Counted from the first letter of the stretch, positions 1 to 9,029 are shown. The stretch is 64,000 nucleotides of DNA from an uncultured Flavobacteriales bacterium (GCA_938075455.1 CALJHN010000005.1:1-64000), one strand, 5' to 3'. The notes: generated by a model from the sequence alone, not told the origin. Made by a program: numbers and translations.

Positions 1-2031
1 ACTCTAAAAATAAAATCCAATCAAGAGATTAATGTTGTTATGAGTGAGGGAAAAATTTTGGAAGATCTAATTGTTGAGTTTAAAAAAGGCAGTTATACTT
101 TTTCAAAAATGGACCCCAGAAATGCCCATATTATTGGTCAAGATGAATTAAGAAAAGCTGCCTGTTGTAATTTGGCAGAAAGTTTTGAGACCAACCCATC
201 AATTGATGCAACATTTACAGATGCGATCACTGGAACGAAACAAATTCAAATGATGGGATTATCTGGCAAGTATGTTCAAATGCTTTCTGGAAATATTCCT
301 ATAATAAGAGGCATTTCAATTTTGAATGGATTAAAACAAATACCAGGTTCATTTATCCATGAACTAGCAGTTTCTAAAGGTTCTGGCTCTGTGCTTAACG
401 GGTATGAAAGCATGGTGGGCCAAATAAACATAAATTTAAAACAACCAGGTAATGCAGAAAAACTTCATTTAAATGTTTATTTAAATCAGGGAGGAAGAAG
501 CGAGTACAATGCTTTTTTCACAAAGAAATTTAACAATAAGTGGTCTACTACACTGCTAGCTCATTTTGAAGACCAGCAAAGAATTAACGACAGAAATAAA
601 GACGGATTCTTAGACAATCCGCTAAGAAATGATTATATTTTTCATAATCAGTGGAATTATCGCTCTAAACTTATACACATGGAGCTAGGGGTAAACGGAG
701 TGATAAGTAACATAGAGTCTGGAAAAAAACAAAAATGGCTTGACCCTGCAATTCATCTACCTTTACCAGATTATGGAGTGGACATGTCTACCAATAAAGT
801 AAATGGCTTTGCTAAAATTGGATATCTATTTCCAAATGATAATTTTAAAAGTTTAGCTCTTCAGTTAAGTAGCACTTATAATAAACAAAACTCAACAATA
901 GGTTTAACACATTATACAGGATCTCAATATAGTGGCTACGCTAACTTAATCTACCAACAAGAAGTGGGCCTTAATAAAGAAGAAAATTATTTTAAGGTTG
1001 GTGCAAGTTGTCAGCTCGATAGTGTTAATGAAAACGTTCAATCTTTTAGGGTTAACCCCCCAATAAATCGTTTTTTAGAAATAGTTCCGGGAGTTTTTGG
1101 TGAGTTTACCCACAATAGTGAAAAAATTGGACTTATTGCTGGTTTAAGAGTGGACCACACCTCTTTTTACAATAAGTATTTTTTGACTCCCCGTCTTCAT
1201 TTTAGATATTCACCAAATACGGATATAGCATTTAAGCTGATGGCAGGAAGTGGAAGAAGAACCCCTTTTATGCTTATGGAAAACATTGGTTATATGGCTA
1301 GCTCAAGAAACTGGATTATTGATGATAATGTTTATGGAATTCAGGGCCTTATGGACGATGTTGATCAAGAATATTCTTGGAATTTAGGTTTGGCTATGGT
1401 AAAAGAATTCACTTTTTTAAACCGAGATGGAGTATTAACCATAGATGCTTATCATACAAGTTTTGTAAATCAGCTTGTTGTAGATCTTTATCAGTCTGCA
1501 AGAGAGCTACATTTTTATGCACTTAACGGAAAATCCTACTCTAATTCTTTTCAATCAGAAATTAATTATTCCGTAAACAGAAGATTAGATGTTCGTGCAG
1601 CTTACAGATTTTTAGACGTACAAACAAAATATAAAAGTGGGCTAATAGAAAAACCATTGCTATCCAAACACAGAGGGTTTTTAAACATTGCTTATTCGAC
1701 AAGAAAAATAAAAAATAGACAATGGAAAATAGATTTAACCACTCAGTGGATAGGAGGCCAACGAATCCCATTCACAGGAGATAACGACATTGAATTTCAG
1801 CTAGCGCAAAGAAGCGAGGACTACTTACTTTTAAACACTCAGTTCACAAGAATATTTGGAAAAAGATTTGATGCTTATATCGGAGTTGAAAACGCTTCAA
1901 ATTATAGGCAAACTAACCCAATATTATCCTCTGAAGATCCTTATGGTGAACATTTTGACAGTTCTTTAATATGGGCACCTATTTTTGGAAGAATGGTATA
2001 TTTAGGGTTAAGATTTACTCTTGAAGATTAA
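1..2031 (+). CDS. TonB-dependent receptor, 5-prime partial
   Basis: The reading frame is open from the first base of the window, so the gene starts to the left; the first in-frame ATG (base 40) is not a credible start because the plug domain is already under way. Visible are the end of the plug domain (about residues 25-135 counted from base 40) and a long run of alternating amphipathic strands expected of a 22-strand outer-membrane barrel. The protein ends in a strand closing on GLRFTLED. Such receptors take up siderophores, vitamins, metals or glycans using TonB energy; the substrate cannot be read from the sequence. The 3-prime end overlaps the convergent deacetylase gene by 17 bases. Confidence 0.85.
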   Translation, partial: TLKIKSNQEINVVMSEGKILEDLIVEFKKGSYTFSKMDPRNAHIIGQDELRKAACCNLAESFETNPSIDATFTDAITGTKQIQMMGLSGKYVQMLSGNIPIIRGISILNGLKQIPGSFIHELAVSKGSGSVLNGYESMVGQININLKQPGNAEKLHLNVYLNQGGRSEYNAFFTKKFNNKWSTTLLAHFEDQQRINDRNKDGFLDNPLRNDYIFHNQWNYRSKLIHMELGVNGVISNIESGKKQKWLDPAIHLPLPDYGVDMSTNKVNGFAKIGYLFPNDNFKSLALQLSSTYNKQNSTIGLTHYTGSQYSGYANLIYQQEVGLNKEENYFKVGASCQLDSVNENVQSFRVNPPINRFLEIVPGVFGEFTHNSEKIGLIAGLRVDHTSFYNKYFLTPRLHFRYSPNTDIAFKLMAGSGRRTPFMLMENIGYMASSRNWIIDDNVYGIQGLMDDVDQEYSWNLGLAMVKEFTFLNRDGVLTIDAYHTSFVNQLVVDLYQSARELHFYALNGKSYSNSFQSEINYSVNRRLDVRAAYRFLDVQTKYKSGLIEKPLLSKHRGFLNIAYSTRKIKNRQWKIDLTTQWIGGQRIPFTGDNDIEFQLAQRSEDYLLLNTQFTRIFGKRFDAYIGVENASNYRQTNPILSSEDPYGEHFDSSLIWAPIFGRMVYLGLRFTLED

Positions 2032-2644
2032 AAGGAATAGCTTCTATTGCAAAGCCTTTATTTTTTAGACCTTTTATAATTGGCAAAAGCGCATTTAAAG
2101 TAAGATGTTTAAATTTTTTATTATCGTGCAAAACAATAATACTTCCATTTCTAGCATTTTTTAAGACATTTTCAATTATCTGTGAGTAGCTTAGAGTTTT
2201 ATCAAAATCCCCACTATTAATATCCCACATTACAATTTCAAACTTTTTTTTCAGTTGAGAAGCACTTCTAAAGTTTAATTTTCCATAGGGAGGTCTAAAA
2301 AGATTGCTTTTTATAATTTTATCCGCTTTTTCTATATCTTCCAAGTACTTATTTTTCGTTACTTTCCATCCGTTAACATGAGACATTGAGTGGTTGCCTA
2401 CTCTATGTCCTTTCTCAATTATTTCTTGAAAAATCACAGGATTCTTTACAACGTTATTTCCAATACAAAAAAAGGTGCTCTTCACCTTTTCCTTCTCAAG
2501 AATTTTAAGAATGTCCGCTGTACTTGAATCGTTGGGTCCATCGTCAAAAGTGAGATACACAACTGGTTTATTAGGCGAAAATCTCCATAAAAGTCTTGAA
2601 AAAATAATTGGAATTACTCTAGGGGTTTTAATCCAATATCTCAT
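2015..2644 (-). CDS. polysaccharide deacetylase family protein (NodB homology)
   Basis: The NodB core is complete: TFDDGP (metal-binding Asp pair), NHSMSH (the HxxxH metal ligands), RPPYG, a WDINSGDF motif and the closing LHD. About 209 residues, a single catalytic domain with a short hydrophobic N-terminus and no clear cleavable signal peptide. The family removes N-acetyl or O-acetyl groups from peptidoglycan, chitin-like or exopolysaccharide chains. I take the ATG at 2644 as the start because it overlaps the stop of the upstream DUF2723 gene as ATGA, which implies translational coupling; a TTG at 2662 is an alternative. The real substrate is unknown, but coupling to a glycosyltransferase-like membrane protein suggests envelope glycan processing. 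Confidence 0.88.
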   Translation of the reverse strand: MRYWIKTPRVIPIIFSRLLWRFSPNKPVVYLTFDDGPNDSSTADILKILEKEKVKSTFFCIGNNVVKNPVIFQEIIEKGHRVGNHSMSHVNGWKVTKNKYLEDIEKADKIIKSNLFRPPYGKLNFRSASQLKKKFEIVMWDINSGDFDKTLSYSQIIENVLKNARNGSIIVLHDNKKFKHLTLNALLPIIKGLKNKGFAIEAIPFNLQE

Positions 2645-5600
2645 TTCATAGAACCACCCCAAAGTTGAGTGTAGTAGACAGGGAATTTTTGTTGGTTACT
2701 GAAAAAAGCACTTTTTTCTCTGTAATTATTCACAAAAACATCTTTAATTTTAGCACAAACATTGTCGTAATCTGTGTTCTCCAACACCCCTTTATAGGCA
2801 AAAGAAACACTTCCGCTCATATTATCGTTATCTGGTTCAAACATCTTATTACGATCTATATCAACCAAAGACGCCTCTCGCAGCATTTCCACATTAAATA
2901 GAGCTTTTCCAAGTTCGCTCCATACATAGCTCAAATGTTCTTTGTCCATGGATGCAAAATGGTTCAATCTTTGTAACTGCAGTTCTGCTAGTTTCTTTCC
3001 AATTTCATTTCCTTTTAGAGTATCTCCTGCTTCAAAATAATTGGAACATAGATAATAGCAAATATCATCTGCTGGAACCTGTTCATTTTCGACTGGCATT
3101 TCTCTAAAACACAAATTAAGAATATCTATGGCCTCATCGTATCTGTTTTCAGCAATTAATTGATCGCTTAACTTCATCATTTGCAAACGAATATTCTGCA
3201 CCATTCTCATTGTGTAATAGTCTACCAACACTCCTTCTTGTTTCATGTTTCCCCATAAAAACTGTATACTATCTATTTCATTATTTTTTTTCTTAAGAGC
3301 ATATCCTCCTTTAAAAAGTTGTACCATTTTATTAACATTTGTTCCGCCGTTACCTCCATATTCCACCGGAGAAAGTTTATATGTCAATCCTTCACAATAC
3401 ATATGTTTCTGTAAATATCTATTGGCTTGCATCCCCATAATACTTGCAAAATAAATCGGTCTTTTCCATTGGTAATTGGCCAAAAGGCTTAAAACAGCCA
3501 AATCTGCTTTATAAAGCATACTTCCTTTTAAAGCCCATTTAAGAACAGGTCTATAATTAGGATTTTTAAGATCTGCACTATCAATAATTCCATTTTTTAT
3601 TGCATTTTCTTGATTAACCTCTAGATAAATATTATTGAAATTTAAATAAGACTCATTGTTACAAGAAAAGCTTTGAAACTTCTTATTTCTGTCATCACTA
3701 ATAAAATCTATTGCTTCTTGTGCAGAGTACCATCTTTCTGGCCACTTAGAAATGGCTTTGCTTGCATTATTAAGTATTTGGTTTATCTGACCTCCCATAT
3801 TATTGACACCTGCTAAGGCAATAAAACTCTTGGCTTTGTTTTTGTATTTTTTAAGGTCATATCCTTTTTTAATTAATTCAAGAGTTCCATCACCAATGCT
3901 TTTACTCTTGTAGTCTTGATCGTCTTTCTTCAAAGATTCAGCAATATCCTGAATCCAAAAAACTTGAGTAAGCAATGAATTTAGAGAGTTTTGGTCTAAC
4001 CCTGGCTTACTCAACAAAGCTTGTAAATTATCTAAGGTTTTTTGAATTTTTAGTCGTTGAGAATTGGACTTGTATTTTGTGTTGTCATTTGGTGAAATCA
4101 ACACATAATCCCTGCTACCACTTCTGTAAACAGATTCTCTCATATTAATAGGCAAAGGATCTGACTCATAAGCTCTTTTTTTCATTTGGTTGATATGCCA
4201 ATCCGTGCTCAGTAAAGACATATTAGCTACTCGAACATCTGTTCTTACCCCCTCTACTTCTTGAATATACCATAAGGGAAAAGTATCGTTATCTCCATTG
4301 GTAAAAAGAATGGCGTTATAATCACAAGAGTTTAGATAATTAGCTGCAAAGTCTCTAGCTGTAGATCTATTGGACCTATCATGGTCATCCCAGTTTTCAA
4401 ATGCCAAAATACCAGGCACAAAAAACCCCAAACAAATAGGGACTATCGCAATCATTAAGTGAGAGGGGTATTTTTTACCCAAAAAGAACATTAATCCAAA
4501 CACCAATAATGAGACAACACTCATGTAAGATAAACTTAGACCAAGTGTCATTCCATTTCCTGAAATATATTGTGCTAAAAGTATAATACCACTACCGCCC
4601 ATGGTGTAAGTAGCTATTTTTTTAAGTTGGTTAAAGTTGATATTTCTTGCAAAATCAAACAATGCCCATACACCGATGCCAATCCAAAAAGAAAATGCAT
4701 AGAAAGAAGCAGCATAAGCATAATCTCTTTCTCTTGGTTCAGCAGGTTTTTGATTTAGGTAAATAACAATGGCAATTCCAGTTAACAAGAAAAGAAGAAA
4801 GACAACAAACCAGCCTTTAGGGTGTTTTATTAAGTGAAAGAAAAACCCTATTAAACCCAGTATTAAAGGCAACATAAAATATCTATTGTATCCTTTATTA
4901 AGTTTTATATCATCTGAAATAGTTTCTTGTGGTCCAAGCCGCTGGTTGTCTATAAAGTCTATTCCGCTTAGCCAGTTACCTTCTAAAATTTTACTACTTC
5001 CTCCAGTTAGTCCATAACCCTGAACATCGTTTTGTCTTCCAGAAAAATTCCAAAGAAAATATCTTAAATACATCCAGTTTAGCTGGTATTGGAACAAAAA
5101 TTGAATATTTTCTGAAAATGAAGGCAGAAACAAACCATCCTTTGAAAGATCTGTTGCTATTCCCCTTAAGTATTGTCTTTGGTTGTCTGGCGCACTAGCG
5201 TTGTTGGCGTACGTCATCAATGATTGGTACTGTTGGAATCTATCGGTATAATTTTGCTGAAGCATTTTATTTATTTGTCCAAGAGCTGGCAGTGGCTTAT
5301 TGGTATTTCCTTCATATCCACACCAAACTTTATACTTATCTCCCTCTCCTTGACGATACATTCTTGGGAAAAGAGTTGTGTATTCAGGCAAGAAAAGCTT
5401 GTCTCCTCTTTTGCCTTTAAGATTGTCTATATAACCCTTTTTTATAGTGCTTTCAAAAGAAAGAATATTTGGAAGTTTAAAAGAATTAAATTCCTTATTT
5501 ATAGTATCACATTGGTTGCGAAACTCATTAAGATCCCACTCGTTCATAAAAGAAAGCTCTTTTTCTATCAGCGAATACCTATATTGTTTATTTGATTTTC

Positions 5601-6843
5601 CTTTAAAAAACCTAACATGTAAATTTAAAGGTTTTATAAGCTCTTTAATAACTGTAGTGTCTGAAGTGGACACTTCTTGTGCGCTTGATAAAGTAGTTAA
5701 AGTATATACTTTCATAAAACTACTTTTATCAGGACCCAGATGATCTTCACTACAATCAGAGTAGGCAGGAGAATTCCAATATCTACCAGAAAGAATAGGC
5801 CAAGTTCCGTATTGCTCTCTTTTTAAATAGGAATGTAATTGTGATAGTGTTTCAGGATTGTTTTCATCTAAAGGAGGGTTGGCATTAGACCTTACTAATA
5901 TCATCACAAACGAAGAGTAGCCCATTAAAACAAGAGCTAAGGATAAAATACCAGTGTTTAATAATGCCTTTCCATTTTTACTTGACCACTTAAGGCCAAT
6001 TACAATTATTAATGTTAGTGCTCCTAAAAAGAAAAAAGCCCCACTATTAAAAGGAAGTCCAAAACTGTCTATAAAAAGCCTTTCCACCCAGTCTGCAAGA
6101 GAAACAGTTGTAGGAATAATAATACTCTGAATAGTACCAAGAACAAATAAGGACGCTATTCCAGCAATTAAAAAAGACTTCCAAGTAAAATCATACTTTT
6201 TAAAGTAAATAACAAATACAATTGCAGGAATCGCAAGTAAGTTCAATAAGTGGACTCCAATTGAAAGCCCTATCATGTAGCATATGAAAAGAATCCACCT
6301 GTTCGGATGTGTTGCAGACGTTTTGTTTTCTAAAGCACTATACTGATCGTCTTCGACATCCCATTTCAAAATCGCCCAAAATACTATTGCTGTAAAGAAT
6401 GAAGACATTGCATAAACTTCTCCTTCAACAGCTGAAAACCAAAAGGAATCCGTAAATGTGTAAGAAAGTGCACCAACAACTCCAGATCCCAAAATAGCAA
6501 TGGAAGCATTTTTATCAATTTCCCCATTTTTTCTCGCCATTTTTCTACCTAACATAGTGATGCTCCAAAACAAAAATAAAATACTGAAAGAGCTACTTAA
6601 TGCAGACATAGAGTTGACCATCATTGCAGCATTTTCTGGACTAGCAAATGCTGAGAACAACCTACCTAGCATCATGAAGAACGGTGCTCCCGGAGGGTGA
6701 CCAACTTCTAATTTATTGGCGGTAGTAATATATTCACCACAATCCCAAAGACTGGTGGTTTGCTCCATAGTAGATAGGTAAACAAAAGTAGCTATTGCAA
6801 ATACAACCCATCCTGTGATGTTATTTAATTTTTTGTAGTTCAT
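2641..6843 (-). CDS. DUF2723 family membrane protein (TMEM260-like)
   Basis: The N-terminus carries the family signature around TTSLWDCGEYITTANKL followed by GHPPGAP, then roughly ten hydrophobic helices in the first half and a long soluble C-terminal half of about 650 residues with helical TPR-like stretches. About 1,400 residues is normal for the Bacteroidota members. The eukaryotic homologue TMEM260 is a protein O-mannosyltransferase, so a sugar transferase acting on exported proteins is the best guess by family; activity in bacteria is inference. An upstream ATG at 6879 would add 12 residues, but the MNYKKLNN start matches the usual family N-terminus. Its last codons overlap the deacetylase start. 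Confidence 0.88.
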   Translation of the reverse strand: MNYKKLNNITGWVVFAIATFVYLSTMEQTTSLWDCGEYITTANKLEVGHPPGAPFFMMLGRLFSAFASPENAAMMVNSMSALSSSFSILFLFWSITMLGRKMARKNGEIDKNASIAILGSGVVGALSYTFTDSFWFSAVEGEVYAMSSFFTAIVFWAILKWDVEDDQYSALENKTSATHPNRWILFICYMIGLSIGVHLLNLLAIPAIVFVIYFKKYDFTWKSFLIAGIASLFVLGTIQSIIIPTTVSLADWVERLFIDSFGLPFNSGAFFFLGALTLIIVIGLKWSSKNGKALLNTGILSLALVLMGYSSFVMILVRSNANPPLDENNPETLSQLHSYLKREQYGTWPILSGRYWNSPAYSDCSEDHLGPDKSSFMKVYTLTTLSSAQEVSTSDTTVIKELIKPLNLHVRFFKGKSNKQYRYSLIEKELSFMNEWDLNEFRNQCDTINKEFNSFKLPNILSFESTIKKGYIDNLKGKRGDKLFLPEYTTLFPRMYRQGEGDKYKVWCGYEGNTNKPLPALGQINKMLQQNYTDRFQQYQSLMTYANNASAPDNQRQYLRGIATDLSKDGLFLPSFSENIQFLFQYQLNWMYLRYFLWNFSGRQNDVQGYGLTGGSSKILEGNWLSGIDFIDNQRLGPQETISDDIKLNKGYNRYFMLPLILGLIGFFFHLIKHPKGWFVVFLLFLLTGIAIVIYLNQKPAEPRERDYAYAASFYAFSFWIGIGVWALFDFARNINFNQLKKIATYTMGGSGIILLAQYISGNGMTLGLSLSYMSVVSLLVFGLMFFLGKKYPSHLMIAIVPICLGFFVPGILAFENWDDHDRSNRSTARDFAANYLNSCDYNAILFTNGDNDTFPLWYIQEVEGVRTDVRVANMSLLSTDWHINQMKKRAYESDPLPINMRESVYRSGSRDYVLISPNDNTKYKSNSQRLKIQKTLDNLQALLSKPGLDQNSLNSLLTQVFWIQDIAESLKKDDQDYKSKSIGDGTLELIKKGYDLKKYKNKAKSFIALAGVNNMGGQINQILNNASKAISKWPERWYSAQEAIDFISDDRNKKFQSFSCNNESYLNFNNIYLEVNQENAIKNGIIDSADLKNPNYRPVLKWALKGSMLYKADLAVLSLLANYQWKRPIYFASIMGMQANRYLQKHMYCEGLTYKLSPVEYGGNGGTNVNKMVQLFKGGYALKKKNNEIDSIQFLWGNMKQEGVLVDYYTMRMVQNIRLQMMKLSDQLIAENRYDEAIDILNLCFREMPVENEQVPADDICYYLCSNYFEAGDTLKGNEIGKKLAELQLQRLNHFASMDKEHLSYVWSELGKALFNVEMLREASLVDIDRNKMFEPDNDNMSGSVSFAYKGVLENTDYDNVCAKIKDVFVNNYREKSAFFSNQQKFPVYYTQLWGGSMK

Positions 6844-6951
6844 GAAATAATTATGAATAGCGAAAATAGAAAAATACATCCATAATAAACGTTAAAATAT
6901 AGATTTAAAGGCCGTTAATGTTCAAAAGAGAGAGAATAGTTAAGTAAAAAA

Positions 6952-6983
6952 TTTGGTAGGATAGAAAAATGAAATTAAATTCG
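6952..6983 (+). promoter_or_regulatory. putative promoter of tRNA-Gln
   Basis: TTTG at 6952-6955 and TAAATTCG at 6976-6983, 20 bases apart, fit the Bacteroidota sigma factor pattern (TTTG / TAnnTTTG, one mismatch). The predicted start of transcription lies a few bases before the mature tRNA at 6994. Confidence 0.6.
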
Positions 6984-6993
6984 CAACCTAAAT

Positions 6994-7066
6994 TGTCCCA
7001 TGGTGTAACTGGCAACACGTCTGGTTTTGGTCCAGAAGAGTCTAGGTTCGAGCCCTAGTGGGACAA
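6994..7066 (+). tRNA. tRNA-Gln (anticodon TTG)
   Basis: A full cloverleaf can be drawn. The acceptor stem is TGTCCCA paired with TGGGACA, the discriminator base is A, the anticodon stem is TCTGG/CCAGA around the loop TTTTGGT (anticodon TTG), and the T arm is CTAGG-TTCGAGC-CCTAG. CCA is not encoded. The 3-prime end lies in the 14-bp attachment repeat of the downstream integrated element, so the gene is kept intact after insertion. Confidence 0.95.
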
Positions 7067-7068
7067 CT
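7055..7068 (+). repeat. attL: left attachment repeat in tRNA-Gln
   Basis: CTAGTGGGACAACT, identical to 12518-12531. It covers the T-stem/acceptor 3-prime end of tRNA-Gln. Similarity continues weakly past the exact match (TTAA and ATAAG at the same spacing in both copies). Confidence 0.85.
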
Positions 7069-7078
7069 CTTAACAGAT

Positions 7079-7124
7079 AAGGATTTACAATGTGTGCTTA
7101 TATATGTGCTTATTGTAAGTCCTT
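7079..7124 (+). terminator. stem-loop, possible terminator inside the element's left end
   Basis: A 13-base stem with one wobble pair (7079-7091 with 7112-7124) and a 20-base loop is followed by TCTTCTTTT. It may give the tRNA a new terminator after integration. It overlaps the putative integrase arm-site repeats, so the fold may instead be incidental. Confidence 0.4.
7091..7113 (+). repeat. arm-type repeat, left end
   Basis: Two direct copies of a TGTGCTTAT-type motif. Nearly the same 23-base pattern recurs at 12384-12407 near the right end. Short repeats at both termini are typical of arm sites bound by the N-terminal domain of tyrosine integrases; this role is inferred. Confidence 0.45.
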
Positions 7125-7150
7125 TCTTCTTTTAAACCTGTAAAGTTTCA

Positions 7151-7181
7151 TTGTGTAGTGGTGTGTATTTTTTCTACACAA
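7151..7181. promoter_or_regulatory. inverted repeat upstream of the HTH gene
   Basis: TTGTGTAG and CTACACAA form perfect 8-base arms separated by 15 bases, 43 bases before the HTH start codon. This is a plausible operator for that protein or for the element's regulation; not proven. Confidence 0.4.
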
Positions 7182-7224
7182 ACTATCATTTTTATTTGTG
7201 TCATTAAATTTTAAAACTTAAAAA

Positions 7225-7503
7225 ATGAGACAAAATAAACAAATGGAGGTAGCAGTAGTTTCAGTTGAACAATTGCACCAAGAGTTTGAATGGATGAAAG
7301 AACAACTAAAGAAAGAGATTCTTTTAGATGTTGAAAAACTGGGCAGCAAGGAGCTGCTTACAAGACAACAGTTAGCGGACTATTTAAGCGTATCAAAACA
7401 AACTATCATCAATTGGTCTAAAGAAGGTATTATAAAACCTAAGTTCATTGGTAATAGAGTATACTACAAAGCTGAGGAAGTAAATAATCTTTTAAATCAA
7501 TAG
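7225..7503 (+). CDS. helix-turn-helix DNA-binding protein, excisionase-like
   Basis: 92 residues. The N-terminal half is a charged helix; the C-terminal half is a winged-helix HTH_17/MerR-like domain, about residues 46-90, with LLTRQQLADYLSVSKQT as the helix-turn-helix and NRVYYKAEEVNNLL after the wing. Small proteins of this type beside tyrosine integrases act as excisionases or repressors. It sits at the opposite end of the element from the integrase and is followed after 2 bases by the next gene, so both are probably co-transcribed. A broken homologue of its N-terminus lies outside the right attachment site (12675-12835). Confidence 0.8.
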   Translation: MRQNKQMEVAVVSVEQLHQEFEWMKEQLKKEILLDVEKLGSKELLTRQQLADYLSVSKQTIINWSKEGIIKPKFIGNRVYYKAEEVNNLLNQ

Positions 7504-7505
7504 TT

Positions 7506-8102
7506 ATGAAGAAAGGACATTATATTAAACAAGATGCTGATGAGTTGTTAACAGGAGAAATTAGCAATGAAGATTGTACTGTTTTTAAAGCGTATTATCA
7601 GCTTAAAGCAATGTGTTTTAAGAAAGAGTTAAAAGACAGTTATATGACGTTTAAACAAGCTGTAAGAGTTTATGGTGAAGAAGTAATTAATGTATTGATA
7701 GACGAAGAGTATGTATTTAGAATTATTGAAGGTGGATTAGATTATTTATTGATTCCAAGCATTACTGATAATGTAAAAGGAATGACAGATTATTCTTTAC
7801 AAAATTCAATAATAGGAAAGATTAGTGGTGTTAAGAAGAAGCTAAAGATACTTAATGAATTAGGAGATAATACTGATGAATTAGAACTTGAATTAAAAAA
7901 ATTACAATTGAGATTAATAGATGTAAAAGATGTAGTGAACGAGCGTTCAAACGTTCGTTTAACCATTAAGAATAAGATAAAACAAAATAATATAAAAGAA
8001 GATAATACAAACTTAAATAACCTAACATCAAACAATACTAAACAACTTAATATAAGTGAAGAACAAGCAGAGCTTATTAAAAGAGAAAGAGGACATAAAT
8101 AA
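7506..8102 (+). CDS. hypothetical protein of the integrated element
   Basis: 198 residues, not recognised. About residues 1-90 look like a compact alpha/beta domain; residues 95-135 are a Lys/Glu/Leu-rich predicted coiled coil; the tail (140-198) is low-complexity and rich in Asn and Lys. There is no signal peptide or membrane segment. The position just after the HTH gene suggests a role in replication or regulation of the element, by analogy to other small integrative elements, but no replication-initiator motif is visible. Confidence 0.7.
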   Translation: MKKGHYIKQDADELLTGEISNEDCTVFKAYYQLKAMCFKKELKDSYMTFKQAVRVYGEEVINVLIDEEYVFRIIEGGLDYLLIPSITDNVKGMTDYSLQNSIIGKISGVKKKLKILNELGDNTDELELELKKLQLRLIDVKDVVNERSNVRLTIKNKIKQNNIKEDNTNLNNLTSNNTKQLNISEEQAELIKRERGHK

Positions 8103-8124
8103 CATATTAAAATAATACTTAAAA

Positions 8125-8157
8125 ATATATAACGGTTAGTGTTTTCAAACGTTTATA
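8125..8157. repeat. imperfect inverted repeat after the 198-residue gene
   Basis: TATAACG (8128-8134) pairs with CGTTTATA (8150-8157) with one bulged T, and A/T pairs extend the stem. There is no T-run after it, so it is not a classical terminator. It could be a protein-binding site or the fold of a recombination site. Confidence 0.3.
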
Positions 8158-8250
8158 TGTATAGGGTTGTTTATTTAGGATTAATATTAGAATAACTAAT
8201 AAATAACAAATTGAAGTTTAACAGTAACAATAAAATAAATGTCTACAGTT

Positions 8251-8370
8251 CTATTTCTTTTTAAGTTCTGCTACTTCGTCTTGAAGCGATTTTATAGTTT
8301 TTTTCATTTCTAAAACCATTGCTAAAGCACTAACTCCAAATACAAATCCTAAAATACCAAAACTTTCCAT
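8251..8370 (-). CDS. small membrane protein with coiled-coil tail
   Basis: 39 residues: a hydrophobic helix (GILGFVFGVSALAMVLEM) followed by a charged heptad-like tail ending AELKKK. The ATG at 8370 is 18 bases from the divergent start at 8389. One-helix proteins with this GILGF start and charged coiled tail recur in Flavobacteriia as far as I recall; no function is known. It reads against the flanking plus-strand genes of the element. Confidence 0.6.
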   Translation of the reverse strand: MESFGILGFVFGVSALAMVLEMKKTIKSLQDEVAELKKK

Positions 8371-8388
8371 AACCCAAATATAATAAAT

Positions 8389-8691
8389 ATGCCATTTACA
8401 AAAGGACACAAATTAGCAACTGGACGACCAAAAGGGTCACTAAATAAAGAACTAAGCGAAGCAAAAAAAATACTTAATAAACTAATATTTAACCCTCAGC
8501 ATATAGTTGACGACTTTAATAAACTTGACGTACGTGGGCGTATGGAGTTTCGCGTTCGTATGGCTAAGTATGTAATACCTGAGCAGAAAGCTATTGAAAT
8601 TGAAAACAATATTGAAACACCACGTTTAACACTTTCAGAATTAACAGACGTTTACAATGCAAAAGACGACGAACTACCTTCACACGCCTAA
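8389..8691 (+). CDS. small AT-hook-like protein, possibly phage/satellite packaging-related
   Basis: 100 residues. It begins with FTKGHKLATGRPKGSLNK, an AT-hook-like basic start seen in small phage proteins near terminase genes, then two predicted helices and an acidic tail. A small terminase subunit or packaging-adjacent role is possible but only a resemblance. Base composition differs from the neighbours: repeated ACG, GAC and CGT triplets in an otherwise AT-rich region, suggesting separate ancestry. The downstream gene overlaps its last 35 bases in another frame. Confidence 0.6.
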   Translation: MPFTKGHKLATGRPKGSLNKELSEAKKILNKLIFNPQHIVDDFNKLDVRGRMEFRVRMAKYVIPEQKAIEIENNIETPRLTLSELTDVYNAKDDELPSHA

Positions 8692-8914
8692 TATAGACGA
8701 CGAACTAAAAAACTTTATAGACAGTCACTATTTAGGTTATACCGTTTGTTTTGGTGTACCAGTTTACGACAGTGTTAAAGCGTGCATAATTGCTTCGTCT
8801 GTTGGTTATCGTTGTAATAGGGCGGCTTATTTAACTGACGACAGTGTTTCATTGTATTTAATGGGCAAATTAGTACCTATTAAAATGTCTAAAAAATACG
8901 TATTTCCCAGTTAA
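8657..8914 (+). CDS. hypothetical protein overlapping the AT-hook-like gene
   Basis: 85 residues, not recognised. It overlaps the previous gene by 35 bases in a different frame, a compact arrangement common in phage-like DNA. It has two Cys residues (VKACI and GYRCNRAAY) and no membrane segment. Like its neighbour it is richer in GAC/CGT codons than the rest of the window. A start further inside (no later Met until near the C-terminus) is unlikely. Confidence 0.5.
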   Translation: MQKTTNYLHTPNIDDELKNFIDSHYLGYTVCFGVPVYDSVKACIIASSVGYRCNRAAYLTDDSVSLYLMGKLVPIKMSKKYVFPS

Positions 8915-8950
8915 TGTAAGTAATATAAGAATTGCTACATCTGTTAATAA

Positions 8951-8963
8951 GTACGTAACGTAC
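8951..8963. repeat. perfect palindrome between converging genes
   Basis: GTACGT-A-ACGTAC, perfect 6-base arms around one base, 11 bases before array site A. It could be a protein-binding site; no T-run follows. Confidence 0.35.
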
Positions 8964-8974
8964 GACTAATTATT

Positions 8975-9012
8975 AAAAAGTTGACTTAGTTAAGAAAGCA
9001 AAGGGAGGTTAG
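8975..9012 (-). repeat. array site A (last site of the cassette-like array)
   Basis: AAAAA, then GTTGACTTAGTTAAG, then AAAGCAAAGGGAGGTTAG on the plus strand, identical to site C over 38 bases. Read in gene direction (minus) it follows the 36-residue ORF. Its far side (8964-8974) differs from sites C, D and E. Confidence 0.8.
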
Positions 9013-9029
9013 AACTACTTACTTATTGA

